A stretch of 64,000 nt of DNA from Paenibacillus barcinonensis (GTDB lineage Bacteria > Bacillota > Bacilli > Paenibacillales > Paenibacillaceae), in contig NZ_QJSW01000012.1 in assembly GCF_003217495.1 (NCBI RefSeq), positions 62,001-126,000 on the forward strand, written 5' to 3'. The position numbers and the translations under genes were made by a program. Below, one piece after another: positions 9,119 through 17,704 of this stretch; the stretch's first letter is position 1; each line of letters starts with the position of its first letter. The notes under the pieces are model-generated. The model made no database searches. It worked only from the letters and a program-made list of their open reading frames with translations, and had not been told where the DNA came from.

Positions 9119-9591
9119 GTTGAACTATTCTTTTACACATTAACGAAGAGGACAGAAAAAAACTGAAAAAGCGAAGCGTTCGCCTTTATCACCAGATTTT
9201 CCCCTTTAAAAAGTCGATCAAAAAAATATGGGTATAACAGCGATTGGAGGGTTATTCTGTCATCGGAGTGGCTTGTGTAAATTCTTTGGTTCAACTTATA
9301 TAGGTAAAATCACATCCGAGATATGTTCTAACTTTCTCATTCATATAAATCAATTTCACATCGTGATAATCATCATTTTGCAGCTTGATTATGTTACATC
9401 TATTCGTCTCCAAGTGTGGTATCCTCCTTTACAATATCGAGCAAGTAGGGATAGGATATTTTCCCGGAGAATCTAGTTTGGTCATTTATGGAAAAGAACA
9501 TTGTTTAACTTCTTTTACGCGTATAGAATTACAGTATAAATTGGAAGGGACGAAGGTGGCATACACTTGTTGTGGCGCTGTGTGAGAACCA
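9119..9591 (+). other. Intergenic region, no supported gene
   Basis: 473 bases of AT-rich DNA between the papain-like gene and the GNAT gene. Two short open frames (9228-9476, 9385-9585) lack ribosome binding sites and show no recognisable domain. A small GCGAA-GCG-TTCGC stem at 9171-9183, followed by CTTTAT, may be a weak terminator for the upstream operon. The 3' half carries the promoter listed for the GNAT gene. Confidence 0.5.
9501..9529 (+). promoter_or_regulatory. Putative sigma-A promoter of the tandem-GNAT gene
   Basis: TTGTTT (9501-9506), a 17-base spacer and TAGAAT (9524-9529). The predicted start near 9536 gives a ~55-base leader to ATG 9592. Confidence 0.5.
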
Positions 9592-10455
9592 ATGAATTTA
9601 ATACATCCTATGAATTATTGTACTCTTGAACAAACGGACCTTCATTCACTTCATCTTGCATTTATCGAAGCATTCTCCGATTATCAGGTGAAGATGGACA
9701 TTTCATTCCCGGATTTTGAACGGATGATGCTGCGTCGTGGCCTTGTACCCGCATTCTCTGTTGGAGCGTTTGATGGTGATCAGCTGATTGGCTTTTCGTT
9801 AACGGGGCTACGCGTACTAGAAGGCATTCCTACCGCCTACGATATCGCGACAGGCATTGCACCAAAATACCGCCGTCAAGGGGTGTCCAGCGAGCTTTTC
9901 AAGCAGGCGAGTCGTATGCTGAAAGAGCAGCATGTCGAGCAATATCTGCTGGAGGTGCTTAAAGAAAACAAGCCGGCGGTTCGTTTATATGAAAAACAAG
10001 GATTTCAAATTCAAAGGGAATTGGCCTGTTTTCAAATCAAGAAAGAGCATCTGATGACTTCAACCCCACATCACCATACGGAACAAACAAGCCAGATTGA
10101 CTGGCAAGAAGGCCAGCGCTTTTGGGATGCTGATCCTTCGTGGCAAAATTCGATTGCATCTATCACTGCCATCCCTGAAGCATTTATACACGTCATCGTC
10201 AGGTATAATGGGGAATTCGCTGGATATGGAATCATTGAGCGACAAAGTGGTGATATTCCGCAGCTTGCAGTACATCCGAAATTTCGTCGATTAGGGATTG
10301 GAACCAGTCTTCTTGCAGAACTGGCGAACAGTACACAGGCAGAAAAAATCCGCCTGTTGAACATTGATTCGTCCCAACATAAGCTGATGAAATTTCTTAC
10401 GAGCCTTGGATTACAGCACTTTGTCAGCCAATATGAAATGATGTTGAAGATATGA
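9592..10455 (+). CDS. Tandem-domain GNAT N-acetyltransferase
   Basis: 287 aa with two GNAT folds. The N-terminal domain (about 1-140) has the acetyl-CoA motif APKYRRQGVSSELF followed by LEVLKENKPAVRLYEKQGF. The C-terminal domain (about 165-287) repeats it as VHPKFRRLGIGTSLLAEL and ends with a shortened beta-strand part. This is the double-GNAT plan seen in Firmicute proteins of unknown substrate. The ribosome site before ATG 9592 is poor (GTGAGAA). It is convergent with the leucine-rich-repeat gene, 15 bases apart. Confidence 0.8.
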   Translation: MNLIHPMNYCTLEQTDLHSLHLAFIEAFSDYQVKMDISFPDFERMMLRRGLVPAFSVGAFDGDQLIGFSLTGLRVLEGIPTAYDIATGIAPKYRRQGVSSELFKQASRMLKEQHVEQYLLEVLKENKPAVRLYEKQGFQIQRELACFQIKKEHLMTSTPHHHTEQTSQIDWQEGQRFWDADPSWQNSIASITAIPEAFIHVIVRYNGEFAGYGIIERQSGDIPQLAVHPKFRRLGIGTSLLAELANSTQAEKIRLLNIDSSQHKLMKFLTSLGLQHFVSQYEMMLKI

Positions 10456-10470
10456 GCTTTCCAAGCCTGA

Positions 10471-12336
10471 TCAATACACCCGCACACCAGCATTAAGCAC
10501 GGACTTGTTTTGCACTGCATTGCCAGTCAAATATACCTTTTGCAGCTTAGGCAGCTTGCTCAGGGGCTCAATATTGGAAATCGTATTGTTCTCTAGATGC
10601 AGCTCTTCAACGTTCTGCCAGCCGCTCATGAAATCGAGAGAGGCCAGATTGCTGTCCTGCAGGGTGAAGGAACGAAGAGCGGACAGCTTCGCAAAGTAAG
10701 GCATCATCTGATCCACCTCGGTGATGGAGGTATTGTTTTGGCTAAAGTAGGGCTGCTCAATGGTCAAATGCTCAAGAACGTTGTTCTCCGCGGCTGATTG
10801 CTGTTCAAAGTTCAGTCTGCATTCGGAGCACAACAATGATTGTACCTGCTTCAAACGAAATAAGGCATCGCTTTCCTGATACAGTGACGAATCATAGATG
10901 TTCAGGGTCTGTAGGCTCTTCAAGCTGTCCAGTGATCCAAGTCCCCTGACTTCACTGATCTCCCAGAGAGAAAGCTGCTCCAGCTTTGGAAATTTCCCCA
11001 GTGCAGCCAAGTTTAACTCCCCGCTTCCGCCACGCAGCGTCAGACTGGTTGCGGCGGGTGCCTTTAACCCGGAGAGAAAGGAGCCTGGAATTTCTATTCG
11101 TGTTACCTTAGGCAAAGATAATGCGTCTGCATTCTCGTAGTAGCCTGACAATGCTAATTCACGCAGAGAAGGCAGCGTGTTTATGGCCTTTACCGAGCCA
11201 AGCTTGTTTAATGAAACCAGGCGTAGTTTGGTAATGGAGGCTTTGCCAGCAAGGCGATCCAGATTCGAGAAGTTGACATTTTCGAGATCCAACGTTTGCA
11301 GAGCAGGCATGTTTTGCACAAAGTCGATAGACTTTACATTGGATAAAAAAGACAACCTAAGCTCTTGAAGCTGGGTTAAAGCATATAACGGCTGCAGGTC
11401 TGTAGCTTCACTGTAATGGATGGACAAGGAGGATAACCCGGTCATGGACGATAACCATCCCAATTCATTGACAAAGGTAAGTGACAGCGATTTGAGCGGC
11501 AGCTGGTTTAACAAATGAAAATCCGTTATGGACTCATCCGCATAGGTAATGGACAATGAGTTCAGATTGGGGAATTCCAGCAGTAAGGCCAATTCCTGAT
11601 TGCTTCGCAACTGGGTAGAAAGGTGCGTAATTTTAGACTTGTCACCAAAGTAATCGGAAAATGAGCTGAAGGATTCGTTAAAGGCACCGCCGTAGCTTTT
11701 TAAACCTGGCATATGTGCAAAAGTAGTTTGATCGGTCTGGGAAATTTCATAGGTTCCGGTCAGATCGAGCGCAGTCAGTCCCGTAAAGGCTTCAAAATCT
11801 CGCTGATCAATCTCCTGGGTATTCAGTTTTTTGTCCTGAGTCACATAAGTGATCTTCTCGGCCTGTTCATCGCTGAAGGGGTCGGAGAAGCTGTATGTAA
11901 ACTCCCACTGGTCATTACCCGAATAATCTACAGTCAAATAGCGGATACGAGCAAGTTCCTCCTCGGTCGGCAAGGCAGCCCCTTTATTGAAGATATCTCG
12001 CAAAAAGGAGAGCAGTACCTCACTTTCAGGCATCTTGCGTACGGGCAGCTTGGCTTCTGTCTGTGGATGAGTGGAGCTAACGCTCGAATACACATAAGTA
12101 CCGATGGCGCCGGTTAGCACCAACATCAGTATAAGTAACAGCTTTACGGAGATAGCCTGCTTGGGCGGTGCTTTTGGGGGCGTTCCATGGTAGTGATTAA
12201 TGGTCTGGTCTACGTAATAAACATCATTTTGCTTCAATAAAAGCTCTGTTTCACAATAGGGACACTTTAAAATTTCATCTTCCTTGTATTCAATTCTTCC
12301 GTTGCAATTGGGACAGTTTAACGGAATAAACTCCAC
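10471..12336 (-). CDS. Zn-ribbon, single-TM leucine-rich repeat protein
   Basis: About 621 aa. The N-terminus carries a zinc ribbon (CPNCNGR then CPYCETE), followed by a Pro-rich linker, one transmembrane helix (LLLILMLVLTGAIGTYVY) and a long leucine-rich repeat region from roughly residue 165 to the end, with repeats of the form L..L.L..N.I. The layout suggests a cytoplasmic metal-binding head and an extracellular LRR solenoid for protein or ligand contact. I favour a GTG start at 12336 because AAGGAGGGG (12350-12342) lies just upstream and a TATAAT box at 12401-12396 would put transcription start near the distal in-frame ATG at 12387. Function unknown. Confidence 0.75.
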   Translation of the reverse strand: MEFIPLNCPNCNGRIEYKEDEILKCPYCETELLLKQNDVYYVDQTINHYHGTPPKAPPKQAISVKLLLILMLVLTGAIGTYVYSSVSSTHPQTEAKLPVRKMPESEVLLSFLRDIFNKGAALPTEEELARIRYLTVDYSGNDQWEFTYSFSDPFSDEQAEKITYVTQDKKLNTQEIDQRDFEAFTGLTALDLTGTYEISQTDQTTFAHMPGLKSYGGAFNESFSSFSDYFGDKSKITHLSTQLRSNQELALLLEFPNLNSLSITYADESITDFHLLNQLPLKSLSLTFVNELGWLSSMTGLSSLSIHYSEATDLQPLYALTQLQELRLSFLSNVKSIDFVQNMPALQTLDLENVNFSNLDRLAGKASITKLRLVSLNKLGSVKAINTLPSLRELALSGYYENADALSLPKVTRIEIPGSFLSGLKAPAATSLTLRGGSGELNLAALGKFPKLEQLSLWEISEVRGLGSLDSLKSLQTLNIYDSSLYQESDALFRLKQVQSLLCSECRLNFEQQSAAENNVLEHLTIEQPYFSQNNTSITEVDQMMPYFAKLSALRSFTLQDSNLASLDFMSGWQNVEELHLENNTISNIEPLSKLPKLQKVYLTGNAVQNKSVLNAGVRVY

Positions 12337-12395
12337 GAATGTCCCCTCCTTCATCATGATGGTCATAAGTGTATGCTGATCGGTCATCTGACTTC

Positions 12396-12401
12396 ATTAT
12401 A
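12396..12401 (-). promoter_or_regulatory. -10 box for the LRR gene
   Basis: TATAAT on the minus strand, about 60 bases upstream of the favoured GTG start. No good -35 is visible at 17 bases. It matters because the ATG at 12387 would coincide with the transcription start. Confidence 0.4.
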
Positions 12402-12570
12402 CCCTGTCTATTCCTGTGAAAGCTTTTCTCAGTATAAAAAAAATTGTATTTCTTATGTTAAAGGGGTTCATTGATCTTAGAAAGCGTTCATGTAGCAGCA
12501 CGCGGCTACTCGATAGTTTATCGTTCTGAAGTGTTACGTTTGATAGGAGCAGGAAGTTTCACATAGCGAA

Positions 12571-12600
12571 GGAGCAGGGGAACCTGCTCCTGTTGAGTCT
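12571..12600. terminator. Stem-loop GGAGCAGG-GGAA-CCTGCTCC
   Basis: Perfect 8-bp stem with a tetraloop (12571-12590) between the broken GNAT gene and the LRR promoter. It is followed on the plus strand by a loose T-run at 12599-12604, and GGAGCAGG also occurs at 12546-12553. It may act as a terminator, but no tight U-tract follows on either strand. Confidence 0.35.
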
Positions 12601-12635
12601 TTTTAGTGGCTGAGGGTAAGAGGAAACCATCATTT

Positions 12636-13517
12636 TTAAGCGATTGAAGTAATCGGGTGTTTAACGTGCACAGGATAGAGCTTCTCACCATGAGGTTTTA
12701 CAAATAAACCTTCATTGGTTATTGTGCTTTTAAGCATCATATTCTCAACTGGATCCGGCGTAAAATGAAATGTTATTTCCTGCGTATCTTCATCTGTAAT
12801 CTGATGTAAAATATCGGTCATATGGATTTCGTTTAAGCTGATGACGTCAAAAAGGTTGATTGTATTGCCTTCTTTCTGATAAACAACAATGACGTTTTCC
12901 TTTTCCAAATAATAAATATCATGGCTAAAAACATTCAGGCAGTAGAACATGAGAATGCCTTTGGTCTGGGCGGTTGCAAAATGCTGCGAAACAGGTCGTC
13001 TTTCGGATGCAAATGTAGAGAGAAGACGTACATCCTCCGTATTAGTAACATCGAGTTTGCGAATGTCCGCAGGCACCGATCGTTTTTTCGCCGTATAATC
13101 CATTGAAAAAAGATGCTCCTCCACGGGTTTAAATCCAAACTTGGGGTAGAAATCCAGCACCGATTCATTGGCAAAAAGATACATATAATCGTACTTGTTC
13201 TCGTATTGCTCCAAAACTCTGTTCATTAAACGGGCTGATAGTCCTTGTTATCGGTAGTCAGGATGTGTCATCACTGTGCCGATCTGTATTGCTTTATATT
13301 TCTCCCCATGAATGATGAGTTCAAGGAGATTTACCGAAACGTTGGCAACCACCTGATCTCCATCCACATAGGAAAAGGGGACATATCCCTCGCCCCAGCA
13401 TCCCTGTTGATACCACTCTTCGAAATGTATACCAAACGTATTCGCAGCCAGTTCGAAGAAGCTTGCTCGAAGTTTGTCATGATCTCTATAGCCTTTAGTG
13501 AATAATAATTTTTGCAT
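12636..13517 (-). pseudogene. GNAT acetyltransferase interrupted by one in-frame stop
   Basis: The 5' part (13517-13248, 89 aa) and 3' part (to 12636) are in the same frame and together form a normal ~290-aa GNAT protein. The break is a single TAA codon at 13250-13248 inside the acetyl-CoA motif: the protein reads THPDYR-stop-QGLSARLMNRV, where family members have a residue such as Lys or Gly between R and Q. One base change (for example AAA to TAA) would explain it. Everything else is intact, so the inactivation is recent, or the stop is a sequencing error. The ATG at 13226 could restart a fragment without the first half of the fold, which is unlikely to be active. The gene is divergent from the TetR regulator. 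Confidence 0.8.
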
Positions 13518-13688
13518 ATACGATCTCCCTGAGGTTCTGATAAATTTACTATAAGTGAATTAAGCATACATTTCTATCAAATATTATTTAACAATAGCTC
13601 CATAGTTCATCTTTTTGGACATCCATACGGCGTATTTAAAAAAAGCTTAAAGTACCGACGCCTTTTCGATCCCGATAACCAACCTCTA

Positions 13689-13717
13689 TTGCCTTTTAAA
13701 AAAGGTACATATATAAT
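13689..13717 (+). promoter_or_regulatory. Promoter of the TetR-family gene
   Basis: TTGCCT (13689-13694), exactly 17 bases, TATAAT (13712-13717). It shows that an in-frame TTG at 13689 cannot be the start codon of the regulator. Confidence 0.7.
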
Positions 13718-13718
13718 A

Positions 13719-13729
13719 TTCATTGAACA
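13719..13729. promoter_or_regulatory. Candidate TetR operator at its own promoter
   Basis: TTCATTGAACA directly downstream of the -10 box, containing the palindrome TTCA-T-TGAA and covering the expected +1. The same 11 bases occur inverted at 14429-14439 before the hydrolase gene, suggesting autoregulation plus control of the neighbour. Confidence 0.45.
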
Positions 13730-13742
13730 GGCGGTGAATGAA

Positions 13743-14384
13743 ATGGCGGGCAAAAAAGATACAGCCAATCTGACGAGTCGTGATCTGCAAGCGATCGAAC
13801 GCAGGAAGCAGTTACTGGATTCGGCCAAAGAACTATTTGCTTTGCGGGGATATCACGCAACGACGACAAGAGAAATTACGAAGCATATCGGCATGGCGGA
13901 TGGTTTGATCTATCATTATTTCCCGGAAGGGAAAAAACAGATTTTAGATACAATCCTCCAGGATTTTCTGGATGACAGGTATAAGCTGGTGGAGTCAGAT
14001 ATCGCTTCTCTCAAGGAAACGCTGCCGATTCAGGAGTTATTGCTTTCACTGGGAAGCATCTTCCTGAATTATATCGGTAATGACAAGCAAGTGATGTTGA
14101 TTCTTCTGAAGGAGAAAAGTGTGATCTCAGAGGAATATACAAAGAGCTTTAATCAGCATGTGAATCTGATCATCGAACAGACGATGAGGCTGATTCAGGT
14201 CTATGTCGAGCGCAAAGAAATTCGTTCGTTTGACATCTTTATGATGGTGAATCAGTTCTGGAGTGCGATATACGCTTATATATTGCAGGAGTTATTTTTT
14301 GAAGAAAACAATCTGTATCAACGTGACCGGCAGGATTATCTCCAGCAAATCGTTGAACACACACGATTAACTTGGAAAATGTAG
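13743..14384 (+). CDS. TetR/AcrR-family transcriptional regulator
   Basis: 213 aa. The N-terminal helix-turn-helix spans about residues 18-65, with the typical SAKELFALRGYHATTTREITKH and the IYHYF recognition helix. The C-terminal ligand domain is divergent, as expected for the family. Start set at ATG 13743 (AGGCGGTGA upstream); longer in-frame starts lie inside the promoter. It is followed by a hydrolase and a SRPBCC protein on the same strand, and a shared 11-bp motif at both promoters suggests that it represses itself and them until a small ligand binds. Confidence 0.85.
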   Translation: MAGKKDTANLTSRDLQAIERRKQLLDSAKELFALRGYHATTTREITKHIGMADGLIYHYFPEGKKQILDTILQDFLDDRYKLVESDIASLKETLPIQELLLSLGSIFLNYIGNDKQVMLILLKEKSVISEEYTKSFNQHVNLIIEQTMRLIQVYVERKEIRSFDIFMMVNQFWSAIYAYILQELFFEENNLYQRDRQDYLQQIVEHTRLTWKM

Positions 14385-14428
14385 ACATATGTTTTCCAGG
14401 TATTTTTTTAAACATTTAGTTCACTGAT

Positions 14429-14439
14429 TGTTCAATGAA
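14429..14439. promoter_or_regulatory. Candidate TetR operator upstream of the hydrolase
   Basis: TGTTCAATGAA is the exact reverse complement of the motif at 13719-13729. A partial second copy (TTCACTGA, 14420-14427) lies just before it. It sits about 30 bases upstream of the hydrolase start. Confidence 0.4.
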
Positions 14440-14471
14440 ATTTTAACATTAACGTTCAGGAGGGAAGCATC

Positions 14472-15686
14472 ATGAAACTTTATTTTGAGGATCAGGCTTT
14501 TTCATTTGAATTGTTGAGAGCTGTAACGTACGCAGGATATCAGGGCGCAGAGATCGGAGAATGTCTTGCAACAGCGTCCAGGATTGAAGAAGGGAATTTC
14601 GAAAGCTGGTTTATCGAATGGGCCAAAACGGCGGATCGTACCTATCAGACTGCACTGGATTGCCTGCATAAGCAGCATAAGGTAAGTGCAAGGGAAGCCT
14701 TCCTGCGGGCACATAATTATTACCGTACCGGGGAGTTCTTTCTGGATGGAACCGATGAGAGACGGATGAATAATTTCGATAAGAGTGTGCAGGCTTTTGA
14801 GAAGGGCATGGAACTGTTAGACAGTCATTATGAGATTGTGAACATTCCTTATGGCGATACGGCTCTGAAAGGGTACTTCTACGGTGCAGTAGAGGATCGG
14901 AAGCATGCGTTAACCAAGCGACCTGTTCTCGTATTTATCGGGGGATATGATTCGACTCTGCAAGAATTGTATTTTTGCGGTGCAGCGGCGGCGATTAAAC
15001 GCGGGTATCATTGCCTTGTTTTTGAAATGCCAGGACAAGGGGAAGCGCTTCGTAAGCAAAATCTGGTGATGCGCCATGATGCCGAGGTTCCGGTGAAGGC
15101 AGCTCTGGATTATCTGGAGACCAGACAGGAGGTTGATCATGCAAGAATCGCATTGCTTGGCATGAGCTTAGGTGGTTATTTTGCTCCGAGAGCGGCTGCG
15201 TTTGAAGATCGAATCAAGGCCTGCATTGCGTTTAATGTGTTCTACGATACGTTTGATTCCACATTGAATCTAAATCCGCAACTGGCTCAGGTTCTACAGC
15301 TTCCAGAAGAGGAAAGAGAGCAGATGCTTGCATTCGCTGAGCAGAATAACTCGAATCTGAGATGGATGCTCAATAATGGGAAATGGGTATTTGGGCTGAA
15401 CCATCGGTATGAATTATTCGACGAGATGAAGAAGGCTTCGTTAAAAGGAATCGCTGGTCATATTAAATGCCCGATATTACTCACCATGGGGGAGACGGAT
15501 CACTTCGTTTCCACGGACCAATTGCAAGCACTGCTTGATGAGATCAAGGCGCCGAAGACGGTCCGGGTCTTTACGATCGAAGAAGGGGCGGAGGAGCATT
15601 GTCAGGAAGGCAATCACGCCTTGTTCCATCAGGTGATGTTTGACTGGCTGGATGAAATATTCGAGTACAATTTAATTAATGCCTAG
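14472..15686 (+). CDS. Alpha/beta hydrolase (FrsA/dihydropseudooxynicotine hydrolase-like)
   Basis: 404 aa. A helical N-terminal cap (about 1-115) precedes the alpha/beta hydrolase core. The nucleophile elbow is GMSLGGYF near residue 233, preceded by the oxyanion segment FIGGYDST. The acid is probably the Asp in MGETDHFVS and the catalytic His is in EEHCQEGNHALFH near the C-terminus. The cap arrangement matches C-C bond hydrolases such as 2,6-dihydropseudooxynicotine hydrolase and YqiA/FrsA-like esterases. AGGAGGG precedes the ATG. It follows the TetR gene and lies 11 bases before a SRPBCC gene, so the pair is likely inducible and handles a hydrophobic small molecule that cannot be named. Confidence 0.8.
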   Translation: MKLYFEDQAFSFELLRAVTYAGYQGAEIGECLATASRIEEGNFESWFIEWAKTADRTYQTALDCLHKQHKVSAREAFLRAHNYYRTGEFFLDGTDERRMNNFDKSVQAFEKGMELLDSHYEIVNIPYGDTALKGYFYGAVEDRKHALTKRPVLVFIGGYDSTLQELYFCGAAAAIKRGYHCLVFEMPGQGEALRKQNLVMRHDAEVPVKAALDYLETRQEVDHARIALLGMSLGGYFAPRAAAFEDRIKACIAFNVFYDTFDSTLNLNPQLAQVLQLPEEEREQMLAFAEQNNSNLRWMLNNGKWVFGLNHRYELFDEMKKASLKGIAGHIKCPILLTMGETDHFVSTDQLQALLDEIKAPKTVRVFTIEEGAEEHCQEGNHALFHQVMFDWLDEIFEYNLINA

Positions 15687-15697
15687 GAGGGCTAAGC

Positions 15698-16132
15698 ATG
15701 AAACAGATCAGAACTGAGATCTTGATTAATATGCCTGCTCATAAGGTGTGGGAAGTATTAACTCATTTCGAGGCATATCCAGACTGGAACCCGTTTATGG
15801 TGTATTTAAAAGGCGATGTAGAAGAAGGGGCCAAGATTGAGGTAAAGATGGTGCCGCCAGGCTCGAAGGGCATGATTTTCAAGCCTAAAGTTCTGAAGTT
15901 TCAGCAAAATAAAGAGTTCCGCTGGTTGGGGCATACGATGTTTCCAGGTTTGTTTGATGGAGAACATATTTTTGAGCTAGTAGATCATCAGAACGGTACA
16001 ACGACCTTGATCCAGCGAGAGAATTTTCGTGGTATATTGGTGCCTTTATTACAAAAGTCATTAGATCATGGCATGAAGGCTGGCTTTGAAGCGATGAACA
16101 AGAAATTAAAACAGGTGTGTGAATCCCTGTAG
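15698..16132 (+). CDS. SRPBCC (START-like) small-ligand-binding protein
   Basis: 144 aa. Helix-grip fold signature: IRTEILINMPAHKVWEVLTHF at the start, then PDWNPFM, and a C-terminal long helix. This family (polyketide cyclase/dehydrase, AHSA1 relatives) binds lipophilic ligands in a deep cavity. AGGAGGG is 8 bases before the ATG and the gene starts 11 bases after the hydrolase stop, so it is in the same operon. A role as a ligand carrier or a partner enzyme of the hydrolase is inferred from context only. Confidence 0.8.
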   Translation: MKQIRTEILINMPAHKVWEVLTHFEAYPDWNPFMVYLKGDVEEGAKIEVKMVPPGSKGMIFKPKVLKFQQNKEFRWLGHTMFPGLFDGEHIFELVDHQNGTTTLIQRENFRGILVPLLQKSLDHGMKAGFEAMNKKLKQVCESL

Positions 16133-16190
16133 TCGAAATTATCTACACACGTAATCGGATCATACCTTGAAAAGAAGACATGCTCAAACG

Positions 16191-16222
16191 AACCGCTGCC
16201 TTTGCCTGGGGCGGTTTATTTG
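16191..16222 (+). terminator. Terminator after the TetR-hydrolase-SRPBCC operon
   Basis: AACCGC (16191-16196) pairs with GCGGTT (16211-16216), with extra pairing inside the loop, followed by TATTTGTGTTT. It ends the operon about 60 bases after its last stop codon. Confidence 0.6.
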
Positions 16223-16354
16223 TGTTTATGGTACACGAGGAGAGTTCGTGGTGATATTCATAGGTCTATGAACATTCTGTACTTCTAGCATTGCAGGACT
16301 CGGGTGTCCATTCATCGAATTGTACGTGTACATCCACGTATTGGAGGTGGCACG

Positions 16355-17182
16355 ATGCAAATATCCATAGATAAAGCCAGGGACTTTGTGTACGCTAACG
16401 GTGTGCTTTGGGAGCAGGCGCTGTTTCATTATCTTTTTGACGGTGGCTCGATTGAACGACTTTATCAATGTTTGCTCTGTTATAAAAATGCCGACGGCGG
16501 GTGGGGACATGGTCTGGAGCATGATATCAAATGCCCGGATTCTCATCCGCTTGCGCTGGAGTTTCTGCTTACGATGGGACGAGATATGAAGCTGTCGCTG
16601 ACCGAGGTATTAATCGGTACGGTGGATTGGGTTGAACGCAATCGAAATGAAGACGGCTCTTTGAAAAATCCTGCGTCCTTACATAAGTATCCTCATGCTT
16701 CGTGGTGGAGTAATGGCGGGCAGTCTGCACCGGATTCGATCACGGGTAATTTGATCAAACAGGGCATTTGCTCTGCTTCCTTGGCCGCATCCACATCAAG
16801 ATGGGTGAAGGCGAATCTGAGCATGGAACACATTCAGGCCAACGACTGGCTGTTTATGGCGTATCATGCCCATGACTACTATCTCAATCTGGAGGATACA
16901 CCTGAGAATCGACCTTTTGTAGAAGCGACGATCGACAATATATTGAAATGTGTTCAGAACACAACGGAGAAAAACTACTTCACCCTTTTCCAATTTGCCA
17001 ATTCACCTGATACCCAGGTCGCTAAAGCGATGCCCAAGGCATTGTTAGACAAGTTTCTGGATGATCTGGAGTCCTCGCAGCGTGAAGACGGAGGCTGGGG
17101 GGATGAGCATGGCTTAAAGTATTGGCAGCCGTATAATACGGTGTTTACGTTATCGGTGCTTCGGAATTATGGAAGGTTGTAG
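16355..17182 (+). CDS. Prenyltransferase/squalene-cyclase-fold (alpha/alpha barrel) protein
   Basis: 275 aa. Repeats with the QW-like motif are visible: CYKNADGGWGHGLE near residue 45, RNEDGSLKNP near 100 and SQREDGGWGDEHG near 250, the 'DGGWG' signature of the terpenoid cyclase/protein prenyltransferase superfamily. The DxDD-type catalytic motif of real cyclases is not evident, so an enzymatic role is uncertain. GGAGGTGG lies immediately before ATG 16355. A longer in-frame start at 16304 lacks a site. Stand-alone gene between terminators. Confidence 0.65.
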   Translation: MQISIDKARDFVYANGVLWEQALFHYLFDGGSIERLYQCLLCYKNADGGWGHGLEHDIKCPDSHPLALEFLLTMGRDMKLSLTEVLIGTVDWVERNRNEDGSLKNPASLHKYPHASWWSNGGQSAPDSITGNLIKQGICSASLAASTSRWVKANLSMEHIQANDWLFMAYHAHDYYLNLEDTPENRPFVEATIDNILKCVQNTTEKNYFTLFQFANSPDTQVAKAMPKALLDKFLDDLESSQREDGGWGDEHGLKYWQPYNTVFTLSVLRNYGRL

Positions 17183-17184
17183 CT

Positions 17185-17292
17185 AATGACCTTACCGAAG
17201 TGAATAGGCTATTGGAGCAAGATCGAAAAGAAATTGCTGAGCTTGAAGCTACGATCAATGAGCAATTGAAATTATTGGGGATTCAAATGTGA
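17185..17292 (+). pseudogene. Remnant: C-terminal coiled-coil fragment
   Basis: Directly after the prenyltransferase-fold gene, another frame reads LTEVNRLLEQDRKEIAELE and ends GIQM-stop at 17292. It has strong heptad character and looks like the tail of a real protein, but there is no ribosome site or start, and the frame closes about 40 bases upstream inside the previous gene. It is best explained as the leftover 3' end of a gene lost by deletion. The parent family is not recognised. Confidence 0.4.
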
Positions 17293-17302
17293 GAAAAGAC
17301 AA

Positions 17303-17338
17303 AAAAGGGGTCAAGAAGAAATTTTCTTGACTCTTTTT
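17303..17338. terminator. Rho-independent terminator
   Basis: GGTCAAGAA pairs with TTCTTGACT around a short loop, flanked by A-run and T-run (AAAAAAG ... CTTTTT), so it can work in both directions between the plus-strand genes and the minus-strand DUF2536-like gene. Confidence 0.75.
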
Positions 17339-17377
17339 GCTCTTCTTTTTCTTCATCGACATGTAGTCTTGTCCCGT

Positions 17378-17584
17378 TCAATCTACCGCAAAATGCACCA
17401 CAGCACTATACAGCATTTTATTGCGAACAGGATCAAACATAGTTTGGTGCTGCACCTGCTTCACGCGTAAAAGAAGGGCTTTGTTCACATTGATTCGTTC
17501 ATCTATCGCTCGTTCCAGCTCCTGAAAGTCATAAGCTTGAAGGCATTCAACCTTGTCCTTCATTATATCTAATGAAATTTCCAT
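17378..17584 (-). CDS. DUF2536-like small protein
   Basis: 68 aa. The sequence MEISLDIMKDKVECLQAYDF, then NKALLLRVKQVQHQT and a terminal YSAVVHFAVD, matches my recollection of the DUF2536 family of Bacillaceae (short, soluble, unknown role). Start at 17584 chosen because GGAGGT is 11 bases upstream; an in-frame ATG at 17614 lies before that site. Single gene on the minus strand, next to the broken DinB gene. Confidence 0.6.
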   Translation of the reverse strand: MEISLDIMKDKVECLQAYDFQELERAIDERINVNKALLLRVKQVQHQTMFDPVRNKMLYSAVVHFAVD

Positions 17585-17704
17585 ATGTGATGTAGACCTC
17601 CATTTTGTATGCATGTTAATAACGATTTACCCGAGTTTCATTGTAGTTGAGCTTTTGGGGATCGGCAAGTGAAAATCAGGTAGATCGCATATGTTTATTT
17701 TATT

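Noticed and set aside
9228..9585. Two short overlapping open frames after the natural-product-like operon, considered as a RiPP precursor.
   Set aside because: No ribosome binding site, no leader/core pattern and no fit with radical SAM substrates.
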